In this document: positions 21,107-31,032 of the stretch, piece by piece
Layout of the letters: every line of letters starts with the position of its first letter
How positions within the stretch are numbered: the first letter of the stretch is position 1
Virus record (IMG/VR): IMGVR_UViG_3300030451_000220
Coordinates: 1-40,244 of that record
Length of the DNA stretch: 40,244 bases
Origin: a virus
Strand: one strand, 5' to 3'
Program-made: the position numbers and the translations under genes
The notes under the pieces: generated by a model
The model's input: only the letters and a program-made list of their open reading frames with translations
Database searches by the model: none
What the model was told of the DNA's origin: nothing

Positions 21107-21783
21107 TGGATTTATTAAATTTATCACAACCTTGGGATTGTGAAAGATTCCCCAAGTCAAAAACTATTTGCTACGGTGGTGGAGGTGGTGGAGGTGGAAA
21201 CCCTGTAAAAAAAGTCACCAAAGCTGTAAGTAGTGTAACACCCACTATTAAAGTTACTCCACCTAAAATAACTACACCTAAAGTAACAGTACCAAAGGTA
21301 AAAGTTCCTAGTGTTGTTGATATAAAAGATGCTGTAAATAGGTCTGATTTAGGATCAGGTGCTGTAGAGAATACAATTAAAAAGTCTGACATAGGTAAAA
21401 CTACATCAGCAGGTATTGAAAGTATTAAAAAAGAAGGAACAAAAGCTGCTAACCAAATAAAATCAGAGGGTAATAAATTATTAGCAGGTGATTTTGATCT
21501 CAAGAGGGCCGCAAGTGGTACAATCAAAGGGGCCGAAGAGACATTTAAACGGTCAGACATAGGTGTTAAAGCGGCTCAGTTCCAAGATTATGTAATGGAA
21601 CGCCTTGGTAGAGGAAAGAAAGACGATGACGATGATAGACCTGGAGCTAGTGCTACAATAGGCCAATCAGCTACAATGGGCCAGGGTGCTATGGAGGGTA
21701 TGAAGGCAGGTGCAAACCTATCCTCTGGTCGAGATCGTGTTAGACAGAACAAACGTAAACTTAGAGCAACTAAGACTGCATAA
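21106..21783 (+). CDS. Low-complexity protein with poly-Gly and Pro-Lys-Val repeats, 225 residues
   Basis: After the N-terminus MDLLNLSQPWDCERFPKS there is a run of eight Gly, then repeated TPK-TVPKVKVP-type units at about 45-70. A helical middle carries two RSDLG/KSDIG-like repeats with a third RSDIG further on. The C-terminus is Gly-, Ala- and Met-rich and ends basic. It overlaps the portal gene by one base. Probably a virion or assembly protein; no homologue is named. Confidence 0.65.
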   Translation: MDLLNLSQPWDCERFPKSKTICYGGGGGGGGNPVKKVTKAVSSVTPTIKVTPPKITTPKVTVPKVKVPSVVDIKDAVNRSDLGSGAVENTIKKSDIGKTTSAGIESIKKEGTKAANQIKSEGNKLLAGDFDLKRAASGTIKGAEETFKRSDIGVKAAQFQDYVMERLGRGKKDDDDDRPGASATIGQSATMGQGAMEGMKAGANLSSGRDRVRQNKRKLRATKTA

Positions 21784-23402
21784 TGGAATACAGCAATGAA
21801 ACATCCATTGCAAGCATGTATCAGAATTGCTTTGGAGAACGTGAAGCCTACTTAGATAGGGCACGTGAGTCTGCAAGGCTTACGATACCTGGGTTAATTA
21901 GAGACCAAGGTGGTACCTACTCCACAGTATATGATACTCCGTTCCAGTCAATAGGAGCACGAGGTGTTAATCATCTTGCTTCTAAGTTATTACTAACATT
22001 ACTCCCACCTAACTCCCCTTTCTTTAGGCTGACAATAGATGACTTTGATATTGAGTCACTTGTCGGCCCAGAACAAAGGGGACCAGTGGAAGAAGGACTA
22101 GCTAAAGTAGAACGTGCCACACTAGCAGAGATAGAGACACAAGCCTATCGTGTACCTGTGTTTGAAGCACTTAAACATTTGATTGTCACAGGTAATTGTC
22201 TATTGTACATACCCGATGGTGGTGGTATGCGTGTGTTTCACTTGGATCGTTATGTTATCAAGCGTGATCCTATGGGTAACGTACTGTATATGATCACCAA
22301 AGAATCATTGAATGCTAAGACATTAACTGAGGACGCTAGAAAGACTCTTGGTCTACCAGAACCTAGTGAGATAGCACCAGAGACACCACACAAACCATAC
22401 GACCTTTACACATACATTTGTGACAAAGGTAAATACTGGCACGTACACCAGGAAGTACAAAATGTACCAATACCAGACAGTTATGGTAAATACCCCAAAG
22501 ATAAGAACCCATTTATACCACTTAGGTTCAGTCGAGTTGACGGAGAATCTTATGGTCGTGGTCTCGTGGAGGAGTACATTGGAGATTTACGCTCCCTTGA
22601 AGCTCTTACACAAGCAATTGTAGAAGGCTCTGCGGCTGCCGCTAAAATACTATTCTTAGTGAGACCAAATGGCACTACACGTATTAACACACTTGCTAAG
22701 TCTCCAAGTGGAGCAATTGTACAAGGGGATGCAAATGATGTATCTACATTACAACTACAAAAAAGTCAAGACTTTCGTATTGCACTTGACACAATCACAC
22801 AAATTAGAGATAGGTTATCATTTGCTTTCTTATTAAACTCTTCTGTGCAACGTAATGCTGAAAGAGTGACAGCAGAAGAAGTCAGATTCATGGCACAGGA
22901 ACTAGAGTCTGCTCTAGGTGGTGTGTATTCAGTCTTGTCACAAGAGTTCCAGTTACCTTTAGTCAACATACTCCTAGACAAAATGACTAAAGCAAAGAAG
23001 ATGCCTAAGTTTCCAAAGGAAGTGGTCAAGCCACAGGTCATCACAGGTATTGAAGCTCTTGGTCGTGGACAGGATCTTAACAAGTTATCTCAGTTTCTAC
23101 AATACCTCAGTCCTCTTGGACCAGAGGCAATCATGGGTAACTTGAATCTTGATGATTATATTGATAGACTTGGTGCTTCTCTTGGTATTGATACAAGTGG
23201 TCTGATAAAGACAGCAGAACAGAAACAAGCAGAGCAACAAGCTCAGATGGAACAGCAACAGCAGATGATGCAACAGCAACTCATGGGAGATGTTGTTAAA
23301 GGTGCAACACCTGCTATGGCAAAAGGTATGTCAGAATCTGCACGAGAAAATCCTGAAATGGCTCAGGAGATGATTAATGCAGTTATGCAACAACAACAAT
23401 AA
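21783..23402 (+). CDS. Portal protein, head-tail connector (T7 gp8 type)
   Basis: 539 residues, against 536 in T7. The N-terminal YLDRARESARLTIPGLI and the FQSIGARGVNHLASKLLLTLLPP segment are the hallmark of T7-like connectors. The last ~70 residues are Gln-rich (EQKQAEQQAQMEQQQQ). It forms the dodecameric ring for DNA entry, binds the terminase during packaging and carries the tail tube later. It overlaps the scaffold gene by one base. Confidence 0.95.
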   Translation: MEYSNETSIASMYQNCFGEREAYLDRARESARLTIPGLIRDQGGTYSTVYDTPFQSIGARGVNHLASKLLLTLLPPNSPFFRLTIDDFDIESLVGPEQRGPVEEGLAKVERATLAEIETQAYRVPVFEALKHLIVTGNCLLYIPDGGGMRVFHLDRYVIKRDPMGNVLYMITKESLNAKTLTEDARKTLGLPEPSEIAPETPHKPYDLYTYICDKGKYWHVHQEVQNVPIPDSYGKYPKDKNPFIPLRFSRVDGESYGRGLVEEYIGDLRSLEALTQAIVEGSAAAAKILFLVRPNGTTRINTLAKSPSGAIVQGDANDVSTLQLQKSQDFRIALDTITQIRDRLSFAFLLNSSVQRNAERVTAEEVRFMAQELESALGGVYSVLSQEFQLPLVNILLDKMTKAKKMPKFPKEVVKPQVITGIEALGRGQDLNKLSQFLQYLSPLGPEAIMGNLNLDDYIDRLGASLGIDTSGLIKTAEQKQAEQQAQMEQQQQMMQQQLMGDVVKGATPAMAKGMSESARENPEMAQEMINAVMQQQQ

Positions 23403-24229
23403 TGGAAGAATTACAAACTGGTCAAGCTGAAGGTGTACATCAGGCAGGATCACCAGAGCACATCAACGAGATGATAGCAAAGGTTGACAATCCTGTTCAA
23501 GTTAGCGATATGGGTGAAGAACTTGTGTTACAACAGTCAGAACAGGGTAGACCTGAGTGGCTACCTGAGAAGTTTGGTACACCCCAGGATTTACTGAACG
23601 CTTACAATCAGCTAGAACAGCAGTATACAGAAGTATCTCAACAACAACAAGACTATCAAGATTATCAAATAAGTGAGCAAGAGGTCGCTGATATACAAAA
23701 TACAAGTGTACCTCAAGTAGCTCAGTTGTTAGACGAGAGAAACTTAGATATAGATGTGTTCCAACAGGAATACAATGAACTAGGAGGTTTATCTGATGAT
23801 GCTTACCAAGCATTAGAAGAAGCAGGAATCTCCAATGAGATGGTTAATACTTGGTTGGCAGGACAAGAAGCAATTGCTGATCAAAGTATTGCTAAAATAT
23901 ACCAGTCAGTTGGTGGTGAAGAAAACTATAATGCCATGTTAAGGTGGGCTGGAGACAATTTAGAACAGTGGGAATTAGATGCCTTCAACAACTCAGTTGA
24001 GAACCTTGATCCTAATGCGATGTTTGCTGTACAAGGTCTTATGGCGAGAATGCAAAATGCCGAAGGTATCCCACCCAGACTCATGACAGGTGAATCAGTC
24101 CCATCGACTGCACCAAGATTTGAATCTCTAGCCCAGGTAACAGAGGCTATGAGAGATCCTAAGTATTCTAGTGACCCTGCTTACAGGGCACAAGTAGCAC
24201 AAATGTTGGGAAACTCAACAGTGCTGTAA
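23402..24229 (+). CDS. Scaffolding protein (T7 gp9 type)
   Basis: 275 residues, acidic and Gln/Glu-rich, between portal and capsid as in T7 (307 residues). Recognisable segments are PEWLPEKFGTPQDLLNAYNQLE in the N-terminal third and the AYRAQVAQMLGNS C-terminus. It guides prohead assembly and is then released. No membrane or catalytic motif is present. Confidence 0.85.
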   Translation: MEELQTGQAEGVHQAGSPEHINEMIAKVDNPVQVSDMGEELVLQQSEQGRPEWLPEKFGTPQDLLNAYNQLEQQYTEVSQQQQDYQDYQISEQEVADIQNTSVPQVAQLLDERNLDIDVFQQEYNELGGLSDDAYQALEEAGISNEMVNTWLAGQEAIADQSIAKIYQSVGGEENYNAMLRWAGDNLEQWELDAFNNSVENLDPNAMFAVQGLMARMQNAEGIPPRLMTGESVPSTAPRFESLAQVTEAMRDPKYSSDPAYRAQVAQMLGNSTVL

Positions 24230-24330
24230 ACTAATAGCTAAAATAGTAATCATTGCCCCATGCGTGGGATAACTCTGGTGAACTTTCAAGCATCATTAGT
24301 TAAGTAGTAAGCCAAAATAAGGAGATTATT
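24229..24330 (+). other. Capsid gene leader with inverted repeats
   Basis: About 100 non-coding bases with AACTAAT (24229-24235) pairing with ATTAGTT (24295-24301), and a small CCCA-TGCG-TGGG hairpin between. AAGGAG lies before the capsid ATG. In T7 the strong late promoter phi10 lies here; I cannot recognise a phage promoter by eye. Confidence 0.4.
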
Positions 24331-25587
24331 ATGGCAGTTACAAATTACGCTACCGAATCTGGTAGTGCGATTCATCGTTCTGGTCAAAATAACGCATCAG
24401 GTGACGTTAGATCGCTATATCTAAAATTGTATGCTGGTGAGGTTCTTACTGCTTTTCAGTCTAAGAATATTATGATGCCTTTGCATCGTGTTCGGACTAT
24501 CTCAAAAGGAAAGTCTGCACAATTTCCGATGACAGGAAAGTACCGAGATGCCTCGTACCATACACCCGGAAATGAGATCCTACCTTCTGCCGCAAAGCAG
24601 GGTGAGAGGGTTGTAGAGATTGATGATTTACTCATTAATGCTCAGTTTATTCCAAACATTGACGAAGCAATGTCCCATTTTGACATTCGTTCCGTCTACA
24701 CTCAAGAAGCTGGATTTGCATTAGCAAAAGTAGCTGATGAGAACATTCTGAGGATGGCTATAAAAGCCGCTATCTCAGAGAATGCAACTATTGGTGGATT
24801 GAATATCCAAAAATATACTGCATTTGATGACGAAGATTACACAGGAAACGTGACCATTGGTGACGTAACTGGTAATACTGCGACTGCGGCTAATGCCCGT
24901 GATCCTAAGTTCATCGCCCAGGCTATCATGGATGCTAGACGTATCTTTGATAATGCTAATGTTCCAGGAGAACCTTTTGTAGTCATGCCTTCTGACATGT
25001 ACTATGATATGTTCAAGGTACATGGAAGCAACAACCTGAATGACCTTGCTATCTTTAATAGAGACCTTGGAGGATCAGGAAGTGTTGCTAGTGGACAAGT
25101 ACCTACTATTCTTGGTATGCCTGTCTACGTTACTCAGCACCTTGGGTACTATAGTTCTGGAACCACTTGGGTTTCCAACTTGTACTACCAAGCATCAACT
25201 GATGCTACTGCAACAGCAGGTAGACCAACTGCTCATAAGGATGTATCGGCTAACACCGATTCACCAATTCCTTTGGTAAACACTGCTGGGTCTGGTAGAT
25301 CAACTGGTACTGTATCAGCAACTGCTGGTAACTCAGTTTATGATATTCCTAAAGGAGCATCATCAACCATTGCAGGGCAAACAAGTAAGTTTGCATCCAC
25401 AATGGCAGCTACCAAACTGAGAGCACTTGTTATGACTCAAGATGCAGTAGCAACTGCAAAGTTAATGGATATGTCTGTTGAATCAGAGTATCAGATTAAC
25501 CGACAGGGTACCTTAATGGTGTCCAAGTACGCTATGGGTCACAACATCTTGCGACCTGCGTGTGCTGTTGGATTATTTAGTGTTTAA
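24331..25587 (+). CDS. Major capsid protein (T7 gp10 type)
   Basis: 418 residues (T7 gp10A 345, gp10B 398). The N-terminal SLYLKLYAGEVLTAF and SKGKSAQFPMTGKY and the central DDLLINAQFIPNIDEAMSHFDI are typical T7-like capsid text. Residues ~270-345, between VTQHLGY and TKLRALVMT, form a Ser/Thr/Gly/Ala-rich insertion that could be a surface loop on the HK97-fold shell. The gene has a strong ribosome site and is followed by an intrinsic terminator. Confidence 0.95.
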   Translation: MAVTNYATESGSAIHRSGQNNASGDVRSLYLKLYAGEVLTAFQSKNIMMPLHRVRTISKGKSAQFPMTGKYRDASYHTPGNEILPSAAKQGERVVEIDDLLINAQFIPNIDEAMSHFDIRSVYTQEAGFALAKVADENILRMAIKAAISENATIGGLNIQKYTAFDDEDYTGNVTIGDVTGNTATAANARDPKFIAQAIMDARRIFDNANVPGEPFVVMPSDMYYDMFKVHGSNNLNDLAIFNRDLGGSGSVASGQVPTILGMPVYVTQHLGYYSSGTTWVSNLYYQASTDATATAGRPTAHKDVSANTDSPIPLVNTAGSGRSTGTVSATAGNSVYDIPKGASSTIAGQTSKFASTMAATKLRALVMTQDAVATAKLMDMSVESEYQINRQGTLMVSKYAMGHNILRPACAVGLFSV

Positions 25588-25608
25588 TCCAATTATGTAA
25601 CTCCGCAT

Positions 25609-25645
25609 AGGGAGGACTCTTTAACTAGGGTTCTCCCTTTTTTTT
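25609..25645 (+). terminator. Rho-independent terminator after the capsid gene
   Basis: AGGGAGGA (25609-25616) pairs with TTCTCCCT (25631-25638) with one G-T pair, followed by eight T (25638-25645). It is the equivalent, in position, of T7 T-phi, and would set capsid expression above that of the tail genes. Confidence 0.9.
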
Positions 25646-25649
25646 CATC

Positions 25650-27182
25650 ATGGCTAAGAAAAATTACAAGATTGATCCTATGTTAGATATGTTGGAAGGA
25701 ACGACAAACATACATGAAGGAGCGATCAAACCTCCAGCCGACCAAGTTAATCCGTACATATCCGAACAGTACAGAAAAAGTGGTAAGATACCATTTGATA
25801 CTTTTAAACAAGGTGTATCAGCTAATGTTCCTTCATACGACCAACTAAGTGAGGACTATTATCTGACACACAGAGCAGACAGATTTAGAGTAAAACCTAA
25901 AAGCTGGTTGTGGAAAGTACGAGGTCTTGGTGGACCTGGGTTAGACCTATTGACAAATCCTAATTTGCTAGTAACTGATCAAGAACAGAGAATGCACGTA
26001 GAAGAAGTTAATGCAAGAACCAGAGGTTTCCTAACAAGGTGGGAGAGTGTTAATGGGATGCAGTATCCTATAGAGGCATTGGAAGTAATGCAATCTGATG
26101 GGTTTAGAGATTGGTGGTTTCATGATCCCGATGGACTTAAAGTACCTAAAGGACCGTCTGTTCTAACAGAAGTAGATGGGTCAGGAATACCTGAGTTATA
26201 CTTACATGGGACACTAGCCACTATCACTAGAGAAGATGGGTTTATACAACTTCACATGTCAGACAGACCAGACTATGACTCTATGGATATGGCTATGGCA
26301 AATAAAGAACAGGAAATAGGACCACACTTTGGAACCCCAGGTCAAGCAATGGATATTATTTTTGGGAAAGGTGATGGTACAATGGCTGACCCAGGTGTTT
26401 TACCTACAAGAGAGCAGTTTGAAGAAGCTATAAAAGGACAAACACCTTTTGCTCCTACAGCTAAGTGGTATCCTGGTTTTATTAAAATGAACAATCCTTT
26501 AGTTATTAGAGAAGATTTGGGTAGATGGGAGTATGAAAATATACTAGACCACATGAATCGGCCTGAAAGTTTGCCTCCTGGTTCCACAATGGAAGTAATT
26601 AGAGATGAAGATGGAGAAGAAATTTACACTCCTATGGGGTCTATTTTAGCAAAAGCTGGTTACACTTTTTCTAAAGGATCAGACTTATCTTCTGAAACAG
26701 ATTATCATGGAGTAGATCCAGACTTTATGCAAGGTGACCTTGGTTCTGGTACTGCCGTGTCAAAAATTATGGAGTATGCTGTTGCTATTGCTGAAGAAGA
26801 AAATGTTGACCTTTCAACTGAGGGACTAGCAGATTTAGATGAAGGTCTAAATATGACCCAAGAAGAACAAGATGAATATTTTGAAAATATAGATTCTTTA
26901 AGAAGAGACATAGAATACTACAGACTAAAAGGTATGATGAAATTTCTTCAAGATGATCTTGGCTATGACGGTATTAAATACTGGAATGAGAATGAAGATA
27001 AGGGGGCACCTGATTGGTCTATAATAATATTTAACCCTAATCAATTTAAAAGTATTTACAATAAGGGGACTTTTAGATGGTCAGAAAAGGTCACTGATCC
27101 AAAAACTGGAAAAGAAAAATTAGTTCCCTATCGTGATTTTATGACAAATACAAAAACAAATAAATACAAAAAGGTAGCATGA
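25650..27182 (+). CDS. Predicted ADP-ribosyltransferase of the phage polyvalent-protein type (ART-PolyVal-like)
   Basis: 510 residues, an extra gene relative to T7 between capsid and tail tube A. The first ~180 residues are unrecognised. Then the ART landmarks appear in order: LYLHGTL with H186, HFGTPGQAMD at 226-235, IKMNNPLVIRED at 278-289, LGYDGIKYWNE at 437-447 and SIIIFNPNQFKS at 457-468. This order matches polyvalent-protein ART domains, which modify host proteins using NAD+. It lacks a ribosome site (the terminator T tract lies right upstream), so expression is probably low or coupled to read-through. The C-terminal third is noticeably richer in A/T than neighbouring genes. An injected effector, like T4 Alt, is inferred. 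Confidence 0.65.
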   Translation: MAKKNYKIDPMLDMLEGTTNIHEGAIKPPADQVNPYISEQYRKSGKIPFDTFKQGVSANVPSYDQLSEDYYLTHRADRFRVKPKSWLWKVRGLGGPGLDLLTNPNLLVTDQEQRMHVEEVNARTRGFLTRWESVNGMQYPIEALEVMQSDGFRDWWFHDPDGLKVPKGPSVLTEVDGSGIPELYLHGTLATITREDGFIQLHMSDRPDYDSMDMAMANKEQEIGPHFGTPGQAMDIIFGKGDGTMADPGVLPTREQFEEAIKGQTPFAPTAKWYPGFIKMNNPLVIREDLGRWEYENILDHMNRPESLPPGSTMEVIRDEDGEEIYTPMGSILAKAGYTFSKGSDLSSETDYHGVDPDFMQGDLGSGTAVSKIMEYAVAIAEEENVDLSTEGLADLDEGLNMTQEEQDEYFENIDSLRRDIEYYRLKGMMKFLQDDLGYDGIKYWNENEDKGAPDWSIIIFNPNQFKSIYNKGTFRWSEKVTDPKTGKEKLVPYRDFMTNTKTNKYKKVA

Positions 27183-27835
27183 GCCTAAGTCCCACAACTA
27201 AACTAGAAGCAGTCAATACAATGTTGACTAGCATAGGAGAGCAACCTGTGCAAACAGATGATTTCGCAGGTCTGTCCGATGCAGCTATTGCGGCTCAGAT
27301 ACTTGATAATGTTTCTCGTGCTGTACAATCCAGAGGCTGGATATTTAATACAGACTTAGACGATGAATTAGTAGCAGATAACAGTCTTGGCGACAAAGGT
27401 GTTATTAATATACCTAACAATGTATTAAGAGTAGACGTAACATCCAGGGTTAGAGATGGAGCTACTGATATAGTAGAACGTGGTAGGCAATTATATGACA
27501 GGCAAACAAACAATAACCTATTTAACGCAGGTACTAAAGTAAAAGTAAATCTAGTCAAACATCTAGTATTTGATGATCTACCAGAACCTGCACGTAGATA
27601 CATTGCTATAAGATCGGCCCGAATATTTCACGATAGAGTTGTAGGGTCGGGTGAATTACATAGATTCTATCAAGAAGATGAGATGCAAGCGTGGCACACG
27701 TTGTTAGAATATGAAGGAGATGTAGCTGACTACAATATATTTGATAACTATGATGTGTATAGAGTTGTAGATAGGTCAGTAAACTCTCAGTTTGGAATGA
27801 AAAGAAATCTAGTTGACTCAGTAGAAACAGAATAA
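27179..27835 (+). CDS. Tail tubular protein A, gatekeeper (T7 gp11 type)
   Basis: 218 residues (T7 196). The start MSLSPTTKLEAVNTMLTSIG and the SRAVQSRGWIFNTD segment, then the ARRYIAIRSARIFHDR helix, are typical of T7-like adaptor proteins. It forms the ring below the portal. The start overlaps the ART gene by four bases and its stop overlaps the tail tube B start. Confidence 0.92.
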   Translation: MSLSPTTKLEAVNTMLTSIGEQPVQTDDFAGLSDAAIAAQILDNVSRAVQSRGWIFNTDLDDELVADNSLGDKGVINIPNNVLRVDVTSRVRDGATDIVERGRQLYDRQTNNNLFNAGTKVKVNLVKHLVFDDLPEPARRYIAIRSARIFHDRVVGSGELHRFYQEDEMQAWHTLLEYEGDVADYNIFDNYDVYRVVDRSVNSQFGMKRNLVDSVETE

Positions 27836-30800
27836 TGCCTTTAATATCTGGAACTATACCTAGTCTTATAAATGGAGTATCACAGCAACCTGCTACTCTA
27901 CGTATGCCAACACAAGGTGAAGTACAGGAAAATGGGTTTTCTCATATTACACGTGGACTAGAAAAAAGACCATGTACTGAGCATGTAGCAAATGTAGGTG
28001 TTAATTCTACAAACGCTAACGATGTGTATATCCATACGATACGTAGGTCAGAGGACGAGGCTTATGCTTTTATTTGTAAAGGTGGTGAGTTAAGTGCAAA
28101 TGGTGCTACAATAACTACTCAACCTTCGTTCAAGCTGATAGATTTAACTGGGTTTGCTACAGGTACTGCTGGTAATGAGGTTTTTATCCAACCAGATAAT
28201 GTAGCATCAGGAACAAATGTAACTCAAAACGGAACAATAGTCGATGATGTAAAAAAGTATTTGTGTATGGATAATGGTGTTACTTTTACACCTAACAAGT
28301 TCTCCACAACTACAGTTGCTGACTTTAGTTTTATCCTGAACAAAGACAAGAAGGTAAAGAAAGCCACAGACACTCATGCTAATCAACCTTACGAGTCAAT
28401 GGCTTTTGTCAAAATAGGTGACTATGATGCTAATTACAAAGTAGTTGTCACACAGTACGATGTAGATGCTGATGGTGAAATAGATCATCTTAAACCAATA
28501 TGGCAATACGAAGTAAACTACAAAACACCTAACAATAACACTGAAAGTAGAACAGATAATACAAGTCAGAACACATTAAGCATAAATAACCAAGCAGGTG
28601 TTGTTGTTAGTACGATTGCTAAAACATTGTATGAAGGAGACATACAAACACAAAAAGTACATATTGTTAAACAAGGTGGACCAACTGAACCTAACAAATT
28701 AATAATTAGCACTCAATCAACTGATAATACTTCTACTGGATCAGGAACAACTGCCCATTCAGCATACACTGGTAAATTTGGAGTACGAGATCATGGTTCT
28801 GTAACTACTAGGAAAAGAACGTATAACTCAGGTACGAGTCAATGGTCTACATGGTCAGATTTAACAGGAGCTAATGATAAAGGTCTTAAAAATATAGAAA
28901 ATGCTAGACCCACTTCAGGAAATGGGAGTGCAACAGATTGGACAATATCTGATCCTGACAACGGAAGTGTACTGTCATTACAAGCTGACTACCACGCAAC
29001 AAACTCTTACCCATTTACTATAGAGTGTACTGATGGTAAAGGTGATGCAAACATAGTAGCAATCAATGGGTCTGATGAAGTACCTAGCTTTGGTAAACTT
29101 CCAGGAACAGGTATTCCTGAAAACTTTGTAGCTAAAGTATCTGGAGATCGTGGGTCTGGACAAGATGACTACTATGTAATATGGAATGGCAGTGTTTGGA
29201 AAGAGACCTTTAGACCTAAGTATTCTCAGATACCTGCTAAAAGAGCACGTAGCAAAGTAGACAACAAAACAATGCCTATACAATTGTATAAGGCTTTTGA
29301 TGCTAGTAACGATATTTACTTTGTTATGAAACTCATTGACTACCCAGGTAGAACGGTAGGAGATGATTTAACAAACCCATTCCCATCATTTGCAGATTAT
29401 GAAGAAGGTACTAATGGAGTAGACGATGCTCTTTACACTATTAACGATATATTCTTTCATAGGAACAGGCTTGGGTTTATTTCTGACGAGAATGTTATAC
29501 TTTCTGAAGCCGCTAATTACTTTAATTTCTTTGCTAATACTGTACTGTCTGTTCTTGACACCAGTGTTATTGATGTGGCTGTATCTAACAACCAAGTAGC
29601 TATATTGAAATCAGCTATACCATTTCAAGAGAGTTTACTATTGTTCTCTGACTTACAGCAGTTTAAACTTACGTCAGATGATTTCCTAACTCCTACTTCT
29701 GTAGCTGTTGACGTTGCTACAAACTTTGAAACATCGACAGAAGCAAAACCTGTGCCAGCAGGTAAGACTATATTCTTTCCATTTCAACGTGGAGCTTTCT
29801 CAGGTATACGTGAGTACATGATTGATGTAGCCTCAGAGACAAACGATGCTAACGAAGTAACATCCCATGTACCTGAGTTTATCACAGGAACAGTAAAGAA
29901 AATGGCTGTATCTTCTAACGAAGAGTTGCTATGTGTATTGTCTGACACAGATAGAAGAGATTTATTTATCTACAAATACTACTACAACGACCAAGAAAAA
30001 CTACAGTCATCATGGTCCAAGTGGAAGTTTGATGGTCAAATTGTAGACATGGAGTTTATTGGGTCTACAGCATACATACTATTTAGAAGAGGTGTTGCTG
30101 GAGCTAGTGCACCTATATACCTTGAAAGACTTAACCTGTCTACAGATAATGCTACAAGTATTATGGATGACCGTATTGGTGTAAGGTTAGACAGAAGAGT
30201 TAAATTAGAGTATGGTGGGTCAGGTGCAGTACCTAAAGTTGATGACTATTATCAAGATGAAAACTTTGATGTTGTAGGTACAAATGTTTTAACAAATGGA
30301 GCAGACCAGAAAGGCGACAGACTCAGCATAGATGGCGTTACAACTCCACCAAGATTAGGACAAACTTTTACAATTGATGGTAGAGCCAATATCACGTACA
30401 CCGTTACAAATGTAGGACCATTATCAGGAAATGCTCTTGATATAGAATTTACACCTACTATACCTGCTGTAGAAAACCTTGATAACAACCAAGCAGGTCC
30501 AGTGGGAGATAATGTTGCTCTAACCTTTGAACAAAGAAAACTTGAGTATGTAACAGAAACAGGAGAAGTTGTAAATGAAGCTGACGTAGCTACAATACTA
30601 ACTGAAGGTACAACTTTCTCACAAGGTAAAGGAAACACTTCACCAGTTATATTTGCAGGTATACCCTATGATTTTAAGTATACCTTTTCAGAACAGTTTG
30701 TTAAAAGTGGAGATGACTCTATAAACTCAGGAAGACTACAAATGAGAAACTTTGAAATATCCTATGACAAAACAGGATTCTTTGAAGTAGAGGTTGCTCC

Positions 30801-31032
30801 AAAACCTTTTGATGACAGACAACGAAAAATATTTACTAGACAATTTACAGCGAAACAGGTAGGATCATTGGTACTAGGTAAGCAACCATTGTTGACAGGT
30901 GTATTTAGAGTACCTGTGTATGTCAGCAGTAAGGATGTAAGGATCACTGTATCATCAGATTCATGGTTGCCTTTATCTCTGCAATCAGCAGACTATGAAG
31001 CCTACCAAGTATTACGAAACCAACGTATATGA
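27835..31032 (+). CDS. Tail tubular protein B, nozzle (T7 gp12 type)
   Basis: 1065 residues, longer than T7 gp12 (794). The N-terminus ISGTIPSLINGVSQQPATLRMPTQGE is nearly invariant in T7-like nozzles, and the central segment FHRNRLGFISDENVILSEAANYFNFF is another landmark. The extra length falls mainly in the Asn/Thr/Gly-rich parts at ~200-420 and ~790-960, likely extra beta domains on the nozzle surface. It forms the distal tail tube and contacts the fibres. Confidence 0.93.
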   Translation: MPLISGTIPSLINGVSQQPATLRMPTQGEVQENGFSHITRGLEKRPCTEHVANVGVNSTNANDVYIHTIRRSEDEAYAFICKGGELSANGATITTQPSFKLIDLTGFATGTAGNEVFIQPDNVASGTNVTQNGTIVDDVKKYLCMDNGVTFTPNKFSTTTVADFSFILNKDKKVKKATDTHANQPYESMAFVKIGDYDANYKVVVTQYDVDADGEIDHLKPIWQYEVNYKTPNNNTESRTDNTSQNTLSINNQAGVVVSTIAKTLYEGDIQTQKVHIVKQGGPTEPNKLIISTQSTDNTSTGSGTTAHSAYTGKFGVRDHGSVTTRKRTYNSGTSQWSTWSDLTGANDKGLKNIENARPTSGNGSATDWTISDPDNGSVLSLQADYHATNSYPFTIECTDGKGDANIVAINGSDEVPSFGKLPGTGIPENFVAKVSGDRGSGQDDYYVIWNGSVWKETFRPKYSQIPAKRARSKVDNKTMPIQLYKAFDASNDIYFVMKLIDYPGRTVGDDLTNPFPSFADYEEGTNGVDDALYTINDIFFHRNRLGFISDENVILSEAANYFNFFANTVLSVLDTSVIDVAVSNNQVAILKSAIPFQESLLLFSDLQQFKLTSDDFLTPTSVAVDVATNFETSTEAKPVPAGKTIFFPFQRGAFSGIREYMIDVASETNDANEVTSHVPEFITGTVKKMAVSSNEELLCVLSDTDRRDLFIYKYYYNDQEKLQSSWSKWKFDGQIVDMEFIGSTAYILFRRGVAGASAPIYLERLNLSTDNATSIMDDRIGVRLDRRVKLEYGGSGAVPKVDDYYQDENFDVVGTNVLTNGADQKGDRLSIDGVTTPPRLGQTFTIDGRANITYTVTNVGPLSGNALDIEFTPTIPAVENLDNNQAGPVGDNVALTFEQRKLEYVTETGEVVNEADVATILTEGTTFSQGKGNTSPVIFAGIPYDFKYTFSEQFVKSGDDSINSGRLQMRNFEISYDKTGFFEVEVAPKPFDDRQRKIFTRQFTAKQVGSLVLGKQPLLTGVFRVPVYVSSKDVRITVSSDSWLPLSLQSADYEAYQVLRNQRI

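Noticed and set aside
21171-21560. 129-residue minus strand ORF with poly-Pro
   Set aside because: The poly-Pro is the complement of the poly-Gly tract in the 21106 gene; it is a shadow.
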